In this document: positions 1 through 9,056 of the stretch, piece after piece | Position numbering within the stretch: the first letter of the stretch is position 1 | Layout of the letters: every line of letters begins with the position of its first letter | Source: Mongoliitalea daihaiensis | GTDB lineage: Bacteria; Bacteroidota; Bacteroidia; Cytophagales; Cyclobacteriaceae | DNA: 64,000 nt | Assembly (NCBI RefSeq): GCF_021596945.1 | Contig: NZ_CP063779.1 | Span: forward strand, 4,314,001-4,378,000 | Direction of reading: 5' to 3' | The notes under the pieces: generated by a model | What the model saw: the letters and a program-made list of their open reading frames with translations, nothing else | Told to the model about the DNA's origin: nothing | Database searches by the model: none | Translations under genes and position numbers: made by a program

Positions 1-3000
1 CTCAGATGCGCTTTTTCTCCCGCTTGAAGAATGATCTGCTTTCTCAAACTGACAATAGGATCCGACACATTCCCCTGGGTTCTTTGCAGCAAATACCCAT
101 CGGTCAAGGCTATGGGATTACTCAGAGACCTACCACTTCCAATAAAATTAGACCTTTCTGTTTCAAAACCAACTGGCTTCACCACATGAATCTGATTGCT
201 ACAAGCAAATGTATGAATCAAATACATGGGAGATTCTTCCTTACTCCGGGGTCTTCTTTTAGCTAGGATGGTATGATTTTGTTCCAAATATTCCGTTTCT
301 ACAAACAACTTCGAAAATGCTGGATGGGCATGATGATGGGTCAAGCCATTGAGGATAACTTCTGCATAACTGGTGATTTCGAGCACGCGCTCCCGATCAG
401 AATAGTTGGTGAATGTAAGCTTTCTCAGCTCAATCGGATGATCTGGGGAAACACAAATCTCAGAGGTAGTTTCAATCCAATTATCCACACGGGAACACAT
501 CACTTTCCCATTGTGAAACCATGTATCGTAGCGATCTGGTTTACGTTTGACTGGCTGATGCATAGCAGACCAAAAATCGCCACTTTGGACATCTTTTACA
601 TAAAAATAGAAGCCCAATGGATCAATTGTCGCATCAGCTTTCCATCCATTTAAGGTAACTCCATGCATGTTGGCAAAGCCGGTTCCAGCATGGGTGATCA
701 TTGTAGAAAAGCTTCCATTCGATAACGTATGCAAGCGAGGAGGACTGAGGTCCAATTCGTTAATTCCGGCATGTTCTGCCACATACTGATCGGCAGATTT
801 AGTACTTGGTTCAAGTTCGGCATCGATAGGGTGCGGTTCTTTGATCGGGGTCCCTTTAGGAATGCGCTCTTGCAGCAACAACTCGCAACTTTTGATTCGA
901 GGATCTGCATGAAAGCTTTTTCTTACAGACGCTTCATTAAGTACATTTTCCAATGCGATCAAGCTCATACCATGGTGATGAACCATGTAAGTTTTGACGA
1001 CTTTATAAGCAGTCCCTTCTGTGAGATGCGATGTGGTATAGTCAATGGCATCATAAAACCCAAACATTCCCAAGCCACCAGCCGCTTCGACTTCTTGTAG
1101 GTTTTTGATGGGATCGGAAATCTCAACCATCAAGGAAAGTATGCTAGCATAGGGAGCTACTACATACTCATCTGCAAGCCCGCGTTTTAATCCAAGCCCA
1201 GGCACACCAAACGTGCGGTATTGATAATGTAAGTCAATATTGAGAAAATAGTAGGCACTTTCAGAAGAACCCCAAGGAAATCCTCGGCTATGTCCGTATT
1301 TTTTTTGCCATCGGATGACATTCCGGCACGTACTATCCATCATAGTATCCTCAAATGATTTGAAAAAGAGAAGTGGCATTAAGTACTCAAACATGGTTCC
1401 TCCCCATGAAAGTAACATTTCATCTTCATGGATACGGGTAAGTCTCCTGCTTAATCTAAACCAGTGCTCTACTGGAACATCTCCCTTGGCAATAGCAATA
1501 TAGGAAGCAATGCGTGCCTCACTAGCCAATAAATCATAGGTACTTTTGTCAAATTGGGCAATATCCAAATTATACCCGATACTAAACAAGCCTCTTTCCT
1601 TTTGGTAGAGAAAAGAAAAATCCATGGAGTCAATCAAATCTTCTGCCATGAGAATAATTGCTTCCGCTTGCTCCTGCCAATGGTTTATAAGAACATTTGG
1701 ACCACTTTCAGGTAAAGTTTCACCCAACTGCCTCCTCCATTCATCGCATGAATCCACATGAAAAGACAATTGTTTTTCTTGGCTCAATACTCCTAATTCA
1801 GCCAAAGCATCATTTATGTGGATCAGGGGTCTGTTGAGCCAAAAAAGCATATGCTCAACCATCAGATCATCTATCATCGTGACAGCCGACAATACATCAT
1901 TGGCAGCAAGCTTTTCAGCATCTATTTTTATTTTCTCCAAAAACTCCAAACTAATGGAAGTCCCCTCCTCAATTTCTTGATCCAACTGACCAAGCATATC
2001 ATGGACTAGCACTTGAATCTTTTCAAAAGCACGAGGCTTCAGTCCTTGAACGTTGTGTAAATTCAAGAGTATGGAATGAATAGAACTCAAGGTGTCCCTT
2101 AACCCCCTGTGAAAGTTTTTATACATTCCTGGAGAGGTCATGATCTCTTTGACAGCCTCTTTCACAGTGATAAGACTGGCCGCTAAATTTCCTGAATCTA
2201 CGGTGGATATATAGGAAGGTTGAAGAATCCGACCCGAGCCCGTAGCATACCAATTAAACAGATGACCTCGGTATTTTTCAAGCCGTACAATTGCCTGCAT
2301 GGAATCTTCTTGTCTTTGCAAAAATGTCCCTAGGGTCATATAGCCCAAATGATATGCCGTAGTCGTAGAGACGAGCGCCAGTCCAATATTCGTAGGGGAT
2401 GTTCTGGCTGTTTCGGATAGCTGTGGATTTTCCTGATAATTATCAGGAGGAAGCCAACCATGCTTTTCATTTACGAAGCGCTCAAAATAGGCCCATGTAC
2501 GTCTTGCATACAATCGCAATTTGGAGCGATCATTATCCGAAAGCACCACCTGTGGCTTTGGTAATGGCAAACTGATATACCATGCATAAAAAGGGGAACC
2601 AAACCACAAAACAAAAAAGGGAATAACTACCCATAAGTGTGCGGGATTGATTACCAAAGCCATAAGTACGATTAAGACCCCTAAAAGCATGGGTAAAATC
2701 ATCCACCGCATGTAGTCTACCAAGGATTGCTTCCGCATATGCTCTACTTGAGAAGCCGTGGACCATTCCAGAAGTAGCTTTTTTGAAAAAGTTAGTCGGT
2801 ATAAGGTTCGCATAATCGCATCCAACTGTACAAAAGCCTGGTGAGGCGCAACAATAATGGTAGACATAGCCTGAATGCGGTGCATGCGTAAATTGTCCCA
2901 AACTTTAACCATGTGTAGCTTCCATCGCACCCGTGCAGGCCTATTGAGCAAGTCACTGGATAAGGTGATATACGTAGGAAATGCAATGATTCCAAAAGCA

Positions 3001-5525
3001 GCCACTACCCATATCCAATTGGCTCCTGGAAGCCAAAAGATACCTGCAAGGAAAAAGATCAACAGAAAAAAGAAGTTGAGCGACCTCCGAAGGTTATCAA
3101 AAATCTTCCATTTCGATAATAAGTTGATTGGATTTTTTACAATACCCGATTCACTTGGAACATGCGAAAATAACCATGATGCTATTTGCCAGTCACCTCT
3201 TGTCCAACGATGATTTCTTTTAGTAAAGGCACTGTAGGTACTGGGGTAATCGTCATATAGTTCGATGTCAGTAGCAAGGCCTGTTCGTACGTAGGCACTT
3301 TCAATCAGGTCGTGTGAGAGAATTCTATTTTCGGGAAACTGATGCATCATGACCTCATGAAACGCCTTGACATCGTAGATACCTTTTCCGGTAAAGCTTG
3401 CTTCTCCTGTAAGATCTTGGTAAATATCAGAAACCGCTGCTGAGTAGGGATCCAATCCTACATTGCCAGAAAAAATTTTTGAAAATCGGGTGTTTTTTTC
3501 AGACTCCGGAGAAAATGAAATCCTTGGCTGAATGATGGTATACCCTTTGGTGATCCGGCCTTTTTCTTTGTCATACCAAGCTCTGTTGAGTGGATGCGCG
3601 ATGGTATTAATTAATTTTTTTGCCGTGCCCGGGGGTAATTTGGTATCGGCATCCAAGGTGATTACAAATTGAACTGGACAAATGGCTGTTGTTGCCCAAA
3701 AATCACCTACCACCACCGTATAAGAAGTTGGAGAGGATGGATTGTACAGGAGTTGATTAAATTCCTCCAGTTTTCCCCGTTTTCTCTCCCAACCCATCCA
3801 AACATTTTCGGATGGATTCCAAAGTCGCTCCCGATGCAACATAAAAAAGCGTTCCCCAAATCGCGAGGCATACTTTTCATTCAATTGATGGATCGCATCA
3901 GTTGCAGCCTCTAAGATTTCGGCATCGCCTTTGGTATCCTTTTCTTGTGCATCTGTAAAATCCGAAAGTAGTACAAACTGAAGTCCAGGATCAGGGTTTC
4001 CTAAAAAATGTACCTCTAAATTTTCAATTTGCCGTAAAGCATCTTGGACAGACACCAACATGGTGGGCATGACAACCATCGTTCTTGCAGCATCCTTGAC
4101 ATCCGTTTTGTCATTCATTTTCGGAAGCAAACGTGGTGGTAAAAAAAAGGCAAAAAAACGATTGACAACAGAAACAGCTAAGTCAAAAGCCGGAAAACTA
4201 GCTACCAAAATCACGGCAATTACAATTCCAAGACTATGGCTGAGAGTGCCAGAGGCCAACCAAAGAATACTTAAAAATACAAGGGAAAAAGAAGCAATTA
4301 AAAACAAATATAGCGAAAAGTGTTTCTCAAATGCGCTAATACTCCGCTCTCTGAGAGGGACTGAATAGTCAGTCCTTTGAATGAGTTCCTTGTAACCCTC
4401 ACCTAGTAGAAAAAATCCAATATGTCTTTTGATACAAGTTTTACCAAAAATGTAATCATCACCATCGCTCGAGACAAGTGTCTCCTGCTCTTGAGCTAAG
4501 TTCAAAGCTACTTGTGCAACCTGTATTTCAGAAAAACTTGAACGCCTGCTGACCTTTTCTATTACTTTTCGATAATTGTCCCTGGTTTGAAAATCCATCA
4601 ATTGATAGTCTCCCGATGGATCATGCTTGAGAATATCATTGATTAAAGAGCAATCTTCCACAAAATCAGACCAATCTACCTCCAAAATCTGTCTCAAGGA
4701 CAGAACTGCGTTTTGAACATTTACTTCCAATCTTGATTCTTTTTGCGCTTCTTGCCGCATGGCCTCCTCTAGCGTGATTTCATAGTGATTGATACGATAA
4801 TTAAACCAGCGCTTTTGTTCCTCGTAAAGTAGCCCTTTCGTTTGAAGATTATTAAAAAGCTCAATAAGCGTGGATAAACCCGCTTTTTTATCTTGCTCTT
4901 TAAACCAGCCTGCTATTGCTTGTGAAAAAACTCCTGGTTCTTCCAGATCCTCATGTTGAATAGCCTCTACAAACTTTTCAACGGCTATTTTAAGCTTCTT
5001 TTGCTCCAAAATAGTTGCCGCCTTTTCAGCTAACATTTGAATCAAAAAAAGTCGAATCATGATTGGAATTGCCCAGATCTCTCCTATTTGAAGTGGTTCT
5101 TCCTCCTGATAGCTTTTGATATATTCCGTCAAGACTTCCTTATCCAATACATTATCGGTATGGGTCAACAAATTCAGAATAATATCATACACTCTTGGAA
5201 ATCCTGCATGCTCTCCTTTAGATAGCAATGGGATATTTTGATGATAATTTTTGGGAAAGTCTATACCGATTTGGACGATCTGCTCTTGAATAATATAAAA
5301 ATTGTCCAAAAGCCATTCGGAAGCAGGAGAAATCTCTTTTTCGGATTTTACTATGGTAGAAAGAGTTCGGTACGTTTCAGTGAGCACCTCCCTAGATTTT
5401 TCTAAAATTGGCTTTATTAACCTTGGTTTAGATGAACCTTTGGATGCTTTGTGTATTTTGGCCAGACTGACAGCACTTTCTCTAAGAACCAAGGTATTAA
5501 AGGAAACTGCTATCTGATTATTCAT
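1..5525 (-). CDS. ndvB: Cyclic beta-1,2-glucan synthase (NdvB-like), partial, C-terminus beyond window
   Basis: Reading the minus strand from ATG at 5525 gives 1841 open codons that run off the left edge. The N-terminal ~400 residues are helical with two hydrophobic segments. A GT84-type glycosyltransferase domain follows, with the acidic motif TLDADTKLP, a HDLIESAYVRTG motif and RNHRWTRGDWQ, then several membrane helices. Next comes the glycoamylase-like domain, seen as YISTVDSGNLAAS, LLSWGGTMFEYLMP, GFPWGSSESAYYF and MVHHHGMSL, and then the start of a GH94-like phosphorylase region. In known family members (about 2800 residues) the protein uses UDP-glucose at the inner membrane to make cyclic glucan, and the GH94 part controls ring size. 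No neighbour suggests an operon. The family call is firm; the product in this organism is inferred. Confidence 0.9.
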   Translation of the reverse strand, partial: MNNQIAVSFNTLVLRESAVSLAKIHKASKGSSKPRLIKPILEKSREVLTETYRTLSTIVKSEKEISPASEWLLDNFYIIQEQIVQIGIDFPKNYHQNIPLLSKGEHAGFPRVYDIILNLLTHTDNVLDKEVLTEYIKSYQEEEPLQIGEIWAIPIMIRLFLIQMLAEKAATILEQKKLKIAVEKFVEAIQHEDLEEPGVFSQAIAGWFKEQDKKAGLSTLIELFNNLQTKGLLYEEQKRWFNYRINHYEITLEEAMRQEAQKESRLEVNVQNAVLSLRQILEVDWSDFVEDCSLINDILKHDPSGDYQLMDFQTRDNYRKVIEKVSRRSSFSEIQVAQVALNLAQEQETLVSSDGDDYIFGKTCIKRHIGFFLLGEGYKELIQRTDYSVPLRERSISAFEKHFSLYLFLIASFSLVFLSILWLASGTLSHSLGIVIAVILVASFPAFDLAVSVVNRFFAFFLPPRLLPKMNDKTDVKDAARTMVVMPTMLVSVQDALRQIENLEVHFLGNPDPGLQFVLLSDFTDAQEKDTKGDAEILEAATDAIHQLNEKYASRFGERFFMLHRERLWNPSENVWMGWERKRGKLEEFNQLLYNPSSPTSYTVVVGDFWATTAICPVQFVITLDADTKLPPGTAKKLINTIAHPLNRAWYDKEKGRITKGYTIIQPRISFSPESEKNTRFSKIFSGNVGLDPYSAAVSDIYQDLTGEASFTGKGIYDVKAFHEVMMHQFPENRILSHDLIESAYVRTGLATDIELYDDYPSTYSAFTKRNHRWTRGDWQIASWLFSHVPSESGIVKNPINLLSKWKIFDNLRRSLNFFFLLIFFLAGIFWLPGANWIWVVAAFGIIAFPTYITLSSDLLNRPARVRWKLHMVKVWDNLRMHRIQAMSTIIVAPHQAFVQLDAIMRTLYRLTFSKKLLLEWSTASQVEHMRKQSLVDYMRWMILPMLLGVLIVLMALVINPAHLWVVIPFFVLWFGSPFYAWYISLPLPKPQVVLSDNDRSKLRLYARRTWAYFERFVNEKHGWLPPDNYQENPQLSETARTSPTNIGLALVSTTTAYHLGYMTLGTFLQRQEDSMQAIVRLEKYRGHLFNWYATGSGRILQPSYISTVDSGNLAASLITVKEAVKEIMTSPGMYKNFHRGLRDTLSSIHSILLNLHNVQGLKPRAFEKIQVLVHDMLGQLDQEIEEGTSISLEFLEKIKIDAEKLAANDVLSAVTMIDDLMVEHMLFWLNRPLIHINDALAELGVLSQEKQLSFHVDSCDEWRRQLGETLPESGPNVLINHWQEQAEAIILMAEDLIDSMDFSFLYQKERGLFSIGYNLDIAQFDKSTYDLLASEARIASYIAIAKGDVPVEHWFRLSRRLTRIHEDEMLLSWGGTMFEYLMPLLFFKSFEDTMMDSTCRNVIRWQKKYGHSRGFPWGSSESAYYFLNIDLHYQYRTFGVPGLGLKRGLADEYVVAPYASILSLMVEISDPIKNLQEVEAAGGLGMFGFYDAIDYTTSHLTEGTAYKVVKTYMVHHHGMSLIALENVLNEASVRKSFHADPRIKSCELLLQERIPKGTPIKEPHPIDAELEPSTKSADQYVAEHAGINELDLSPPRLHTLSNGSFSTMITHAGTGFANMHGVTLNGWKADATIDPLGFYFYVKDVQSGDFWSAMHQPVKRKPDRYDTWFHNGKVMCSRVDNWIETTSEICVSPDHPIELRKLTFTNYSDRERVLEITSYAEVILNGLTHHHAHPAFSKLFVETEYLEQNHTILAKRRPRSKEESPMYLIHTFACSNQIHVVKPVGFETERSNFIGSGRSLSNPIALTDGYLLQRTQGNVSDPIVSLRKQIILQAGEKAHL

Positions 5526-5660
5526 ACTTTGAGTTATTTACTTACGTTAGAAACTGGGTACCTCTGGTAAAAAACTGATTACTAGTCACCATCCTAGTAA
5601 TCGTCTAATCCTTTGCCATGAAAAGTCCTCTATAATAGGATTTAGGTATCATAGCATAAT

Positions 5661-5685
5661 GACCTGCAGTTGAATACTACAGGTC
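5661..5685. terminator. Intergenic hairpin between NdvB-like and barrel genes
   Basis: An inverted repeat GACCTGcAGT / ACTaCAGGTC lies in the 203-base gap between two minus-strand genes. No clear U-run follows on the minus strand, so it is a weak candidate terminator for the barrel gene upstream of it. Confidence 0.3.
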
Positions 5686-5728
5686 AATAAAAAAATTTTG
5701 GATTACGTCAACCAATATGAAATCCAAA

Positions 5729-6370
5729 TCAAATTTTTAATCCAAATGTCAATTGAAGCCATTGATTTTTATATCTAGGCACTGTAGTCGACCCATCACC
5801 GTGATTGTTGAGTAAATCATATCCAAATCTTCCAGAGATCACAAAGCGATTAATATTGAGATCTACTCCGCCTACAAAACCTAGGACATTTTTTCTTGCC
5901 TCTATTTTCTCAAAGGCTTCCTCTTGTTCAGTGCTATTGGAACCAAAAGTATAGGAGTTATGCTCTTTGAATAAGTGAGAAAACTGGGGCCCTATTAACA
6001 AGGTTACAAATCGAATAGGCTTCACTTGCAGTTGAAGCGGAATATCAATAAAAGTTGAGGTTCTGGAGAAAGAATAACCTGTCCCCAAGAGTGTACCGTT
6101 ACCTTTAAATCCTTTTCGAGAAAGCAACAGTTCTGGTTGAAATCCGAAGTATTTACCTAGAGGAATCCCTACAAACAGACCGCCGGCAAATCCAGTTTTG
6201 GCATCTGCTCTGAAATCTTGACCTTGCGCATCCCATACGTTAGAACGATTCAGGCCCACTTTCAATCCTGCTGTAATCCGTTCCCTGTTGTCATTACCAG
6301 AAGTTTGAGCGGTGGACTCCAATACTAAACAGCCCATACATACCCCGAGTATTAAAAGTATCTTCTTCAT
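5729..6370 (-). CDS. PorT-like outer membrane beta-barrel protein
   Basis: A 213-residue protein with an N-terminal signal peptide (MKKILLILGVCMGCLVLEST, then AQTSG). The mature part alternates polar and aromatic residues in strands and contains GLKVGLNRSNVWD, GFAGGLFVGIPLG and a C-terminal strand ending in LTFGLKI, typical of Bacteroidota 'outer membrane protein beta-barrel' (PorT/OMP_b-brl_2) proteins. It probably folds as an 8-stranded barrel in the outer membrane. It lies two bases downstream of the lipoprotein gene ending at 6373, so the two are probably cotranscribed. The specific role is unknown. Confidence 0.75.
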   Translation of the reverse strand: MKKILLILGVCMGCLVLESTAQTSGNDNRERITAGLKVGLNRSNVWDAQGQDFRADAKTGFAGGLFVGIPLGKYFGFQPELLLSRKGFKGNGTLLGTGYSFSRTSTFIDIPLQLQVKPIRFVTLLIGPQFSHLFKEHNSYTFGSNSTEQEEAFEKIEARKNVLGFVGGVDLNINRFVISGRFGYDLLNNHGDGSTTVPRYKNQWLQLTFGLKI

Positions 6371-6372
6371 AA

Positions 6373-6831
6373 TCAGCGTTCGTTTTCAGGTGTTTTAATA
6401 AAATCACTGATTGCATTACCCAAATCTTCAAAATCTTGATTCACCTCCGCTTTAAACTTCAGCCAATCACTTCTCCTCGAATTATCAAAAGCCTCCACTC
6501 GCTTTTTTAAATCCTTATTTCGATTTTCAAAAAGTCTAATTTCAGCAGCAAAATCACTGCTAGACGATTTCTTTTCTTCTATTATTTTTGATTTTAACTC
6601 AGAAATAAATTGATTATTCTTTTCTACTTTGAGTTGAGTCTCATTTTTAAAGTTTTCAAACTCTAAAATAAAATCTCTTTCCTTGATAAGTAAAGCAACT
6701 TCAGCATTGATTTTGGCTAACCTCAGCCTTTCCTTTTCTTGTTCACTTTTTTCTGATGATTGTGAGCAGCTTGCAAGCAGCAATACTATTACTAGAAATA
6801 AGGGCAACCTTTGAACAACATTATTTTTCAT
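6373..6831 (-). CDS. Coiled-coil lipoprotein
   Basis: A 152-residue protein. The N-terminus ends in the lipobox LLLASC (cysteine near residue 22), indicating a lipoprotein. The rest is highly charged and rich in K, E and N with heptad-like leucine/isoleucine spacing, so it is probably a continuous coiled coil. The stop codon lies two bases before the start of the barrel gene, suggesting a two-gene operon for an envelope pair. No family is recognised. Confidence 0.7.
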   Translation of the reverse strand: MKNNVVQRLPLFLVIVLLLASCSQSSEKSEQEKERLRLAKINAEVALLIKERDFILEFENFKNETQLKVEKNNQFISELKSKIIEEKKSSSSDFAAEIRLFENRNKDLKKRVEAFDNSRRSDWLKFKAEVNQDFEDLGNAISDFIKTPENER

Positions 6832-6976
6832 GGCTCTCTTTATATAAGCAGTAATTCGTTTTACTGAGAGGTCAAAGTTCGCCCAAGTACTTCATAGAAC
6901 TGTTATATAATTATTTCAAAAAGTGTCGTATTTATCTGATTAAACAAGTAGCATGCATATTTGAGATAAAAATGAT

Positions 6977-7540
6977 TTAAATTTTCTCCAACTCTATCCG
7001 TTTTCTGTATTGCCTTAGCTGTTTAAAATAACTTGGCGTCAGACCAGTTAATTTTTTGAATTGAGCGGAAAAATGGGCCACACTCCTGTAGTGCATCAGG
7101 CAAGTGATTTCCTTGATGCTTAACTCATCATAAAGCAATAACTCTTTGATTCTTTCAACTTTGTGATGAATCACAAATTGCTCTATAGTTAGTCCCTTTA
7201 CTTCAGAAAAAAGACTAGATAAATATTTATAATCCATACCTAACTTTTCCGAGATCACAGAGGAAAAATTCAATTTTGGTGTCTCTTCCGAGTAATGTAC
7301 CATTTCAATAATGTGATTTTTGATTTGCTCAATCAGCTGGGATTTCTTATCATCCATTAATTCTAAACCTGATTTTAGCAGAGCCGCCGCAAACTTCTCT
7401 CTATTTTGTTCGCTAATCTTTCCCAAAAATTCAACAACTCCCAAATCTATTGCAACCTTTTCTATTCCTATATTTTTCAATTCCTCTCTTACCAACATTT
7501 TGCATCTCAAGCTAACCATGTATTTGATGTATAGTTTCAT
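6977..7540 (-). CDS. AraC-family transcriptional regulator
   Basis: A 187-residue protein whose C-terminal ~100 residues form the AraC/XylS double helix-turn-helix. Recognisable parts are VERIKELLLYDELSIKEIT, the second helix-turn-helix around SVAHFSAQFKKLTGLTPSYF and a final basic RQYRKRIE. The N-terminal half lacks a cupin or sugar-binding fold and is short, as in the many 'AraC domain plus small N-domain' regulators of Bacteroidota. In-frame ATGs also occur at residues 8 and 15, so the start is uncertain. The 137-base gap before the lipoprotein gene suggests a separate transcript. Confidence 0.8.
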   Translation of the reverse strand: MKLYIKYMVSLRCKMLVREELKNIGIEKVAIDLGVVEFLGKISEQNREKFAAALLKSGLELMDDKKSQLIEQIKNHIIEMVHYSEETPKLNFSSVISEKLGMDYKYLSSLFSEVKGLTIEQFVIHHKVERIKELLLYDELSIKEITCLMHYRSVAHFSAQFKKLTGLTPSYFKQLRQYRKRIELEKI

Positions 7541-7803
7541 AAGAAAATATTAGAGTTTTAGTTATACTAAATGACAGCAATTTGTAAGGTGAAATGAACT
7601 ACCTATTTTTTTGTAATCATTTGAAAATCAATGTAAATATACATTTCATATATTCAATAGTACTCACTTGATTAATTAAGTAATCAACTCCCTAATCTAC
7701 AAAATACCCAAGTGATTTGTTGGAGGAATGAACGTCAGTCATTGGTAATATAACTAAATTTCTCCAAATGTATATACAGGTTGATGTCTCTATTTCCATC
7801 AGT

Positions 7804-8436
7804 TTAATCAATACGAAAAAATACCTTAAGAATTAATTTTTTGGCTTCTGCAATAACTTCTTCGGGGTACCCTGATTGCTCTAGTATCCTAATAGCATTA
7901 CTTGTTTTTAATGGACCTTCTTTTAAGGTATGGTCAAAGTGAAGTTTATTTTCGTTAATTGTTTCTGTGAAATGATATAAATCGTATTCTTTTTTAAGCA
8001 TCTCTGCCAATTCAATATCATGGGTAGAAACAATTACAATATTGTCGTTGCGATTTAAATAGGATAAAATTGACTTGGCAGCAGCAATTCGCTCTACAGT
8101 ATTTGTCCCCTTGAAAACCTCGTCTAGCAAAAACAAGTTTTGGTTGGGTAATGTTACTTGGCTTAATAGTGAGGACATAATATTAACCTCTTGAAAATAA
8201 TAGCTTTTGCCATCAAGCAAATTATCGTCTATTCTGATCGATGAAAATTGTTTCAAAAGAGGTGTAGAAAAATTGTCTGCAAAGCAAGTATAAATCGTTT
8301 GGGCTAGTATGGAATTAATTGCCAATGTTCTTAAAAAGGTAGACTTACCTGACATATTCGAACCTGTTATTAAAATGCTTTTTCCATCTATTGTAAGATC
8401 ATTTTTTACACAATCTTCAATCAGTGGATGAAACAT
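7804..8436 (-). pseudogene. MutS-related ATPase, C-terminal domain (truncated gene)
   Basis: 210 residues of the MutS domain V ATPase: HPLIEDCVKND, Walker A GSNMSGKST, the ABC-type region, Walker B LFLLDEVFKGTN and the switch histidine in STHDIEL. This is the small membrane-linked MutS-like family common in Bacteroidota (about 450-600 residues), not mismatch-repair MutS itself. The ATG used here lies inside what should be mid-protein. Immediately upstream, in another frame, is an N-terminal piece of the same family (8440-8717). The intervening lever/connector part of roughly 150 residues is missing, so the gene is internally deleted and frame-broken. The ATPase ORF could still be translated alone. 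Confidence 0.65.
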
Positions 8437-8439
8437 TCT

Positions 8440-8717
8440 TTTTTCGTCAATATTTTAGATACGTTAATTAGGATATTCAATTGAGGGAAAGAGCGCAGAA
8501 ACTGAAATGTATTATTCTTATTCCAATAATGAACGAACATATTGATCGCAAAAAGAAAAAGTAGGGCAATGATCAATACAGGAAATTTAAAAGACAAAGT
8601 GAGTAAAATTACAATGACGACAATATTTAAGAACAGGATTTTATACCATTTAGGTTTTTCTAACGGTTCCCCATTTAATAAATCAACAATAAAATAAGCA
8701 ACGTAATGATTAAGCTT
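8440..8717 (-). pseudogene. MutS-related protein, N-terminal transmembrane fragment
   Basis: Minus-strand translation gives about 92 residues starting ELIKLNHYVAYF, with two hydrophobic helices (around LFLNIVVIVILLTLSF and VLIIALLFLFAINMF) and then FLRSFPQLN, LINVSKILTKK. This matches the membrane segment and following helix of small MutS-like ATPases. It runs out of frame exactly where the ATPase ORF begins, which fits one gene broken by deletion. It is fused at its 5' side to a truncated DUF1016 gene near position 8725. Confidence 0.55.
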
Positions 8718-8725
8718 AATCAGCT

Positions 8726-8980
8726 CTAGCTTCCAAAACGCTTTTCTAATTGTCGTGACAATGTAACGACTATTTCTTTGCCATATTCGGCACGTCTATG
8801 TTCTAAAATGAAATCATTAACCCGCTTCCCTACTTGCCAAAAAAGCAATGTCATTGCACTATTTACTTGAGAAAGTACCTTGTAATGCCCTTGCTCGATG
8901 AGGTTACTGATTTCATCATACAAAACTACTTCCGGCCGTAAATCACTTGTTTCAATCATTCGTAAATATTTTTTTTCCAA
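8726..8980 (-). pseudogene. DUF1016 (YhcG-type) N-terminal domain, truncated
   Basis: 84 residues matching the DUF1016 N-terminal domain: a helical region with SQVNSAMTLLFWQVGKRV, then AEYGKEIVVTLSRQLEKRFG. Full proteins are about 350 residues, with a PD-(D/E)XK nuclease-like domain after this point. Here the frame stops two residues after FGS, and MutS-like sequence begins. The gene is therefore cut by a rearrangement close to 8725. It sits just inside the distal end of the cassette array (core AAC at 9029), so it may be a remnant of the last cassette. Confidence 0.7.
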
Positions 8981-9024
8981 ATATAATCTATTGCGGTAAG
9001 GTGGTCTTGCTTTTTTGCATATGC

Positions 9025-9056
9025 CCTAACGGGATTCAGCTTGGAGACGGCGGGCC
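9025..9056. repeat. attC0, left half (interrupted)
   Basis: The core CCCTAAC is followed by the family-1 left arm (GGGATTCAGCTTGGAGACGG). The site is split by an IS4-type element; the other half resumes at 10651. Confidence 0.7.

Noticed and set aside
6..5517. Many plus-strand open frames across the first 5.5 kb
   Set aside because: They are antisense to one continuous minus-strand frame with clear NdvB-type motifs.
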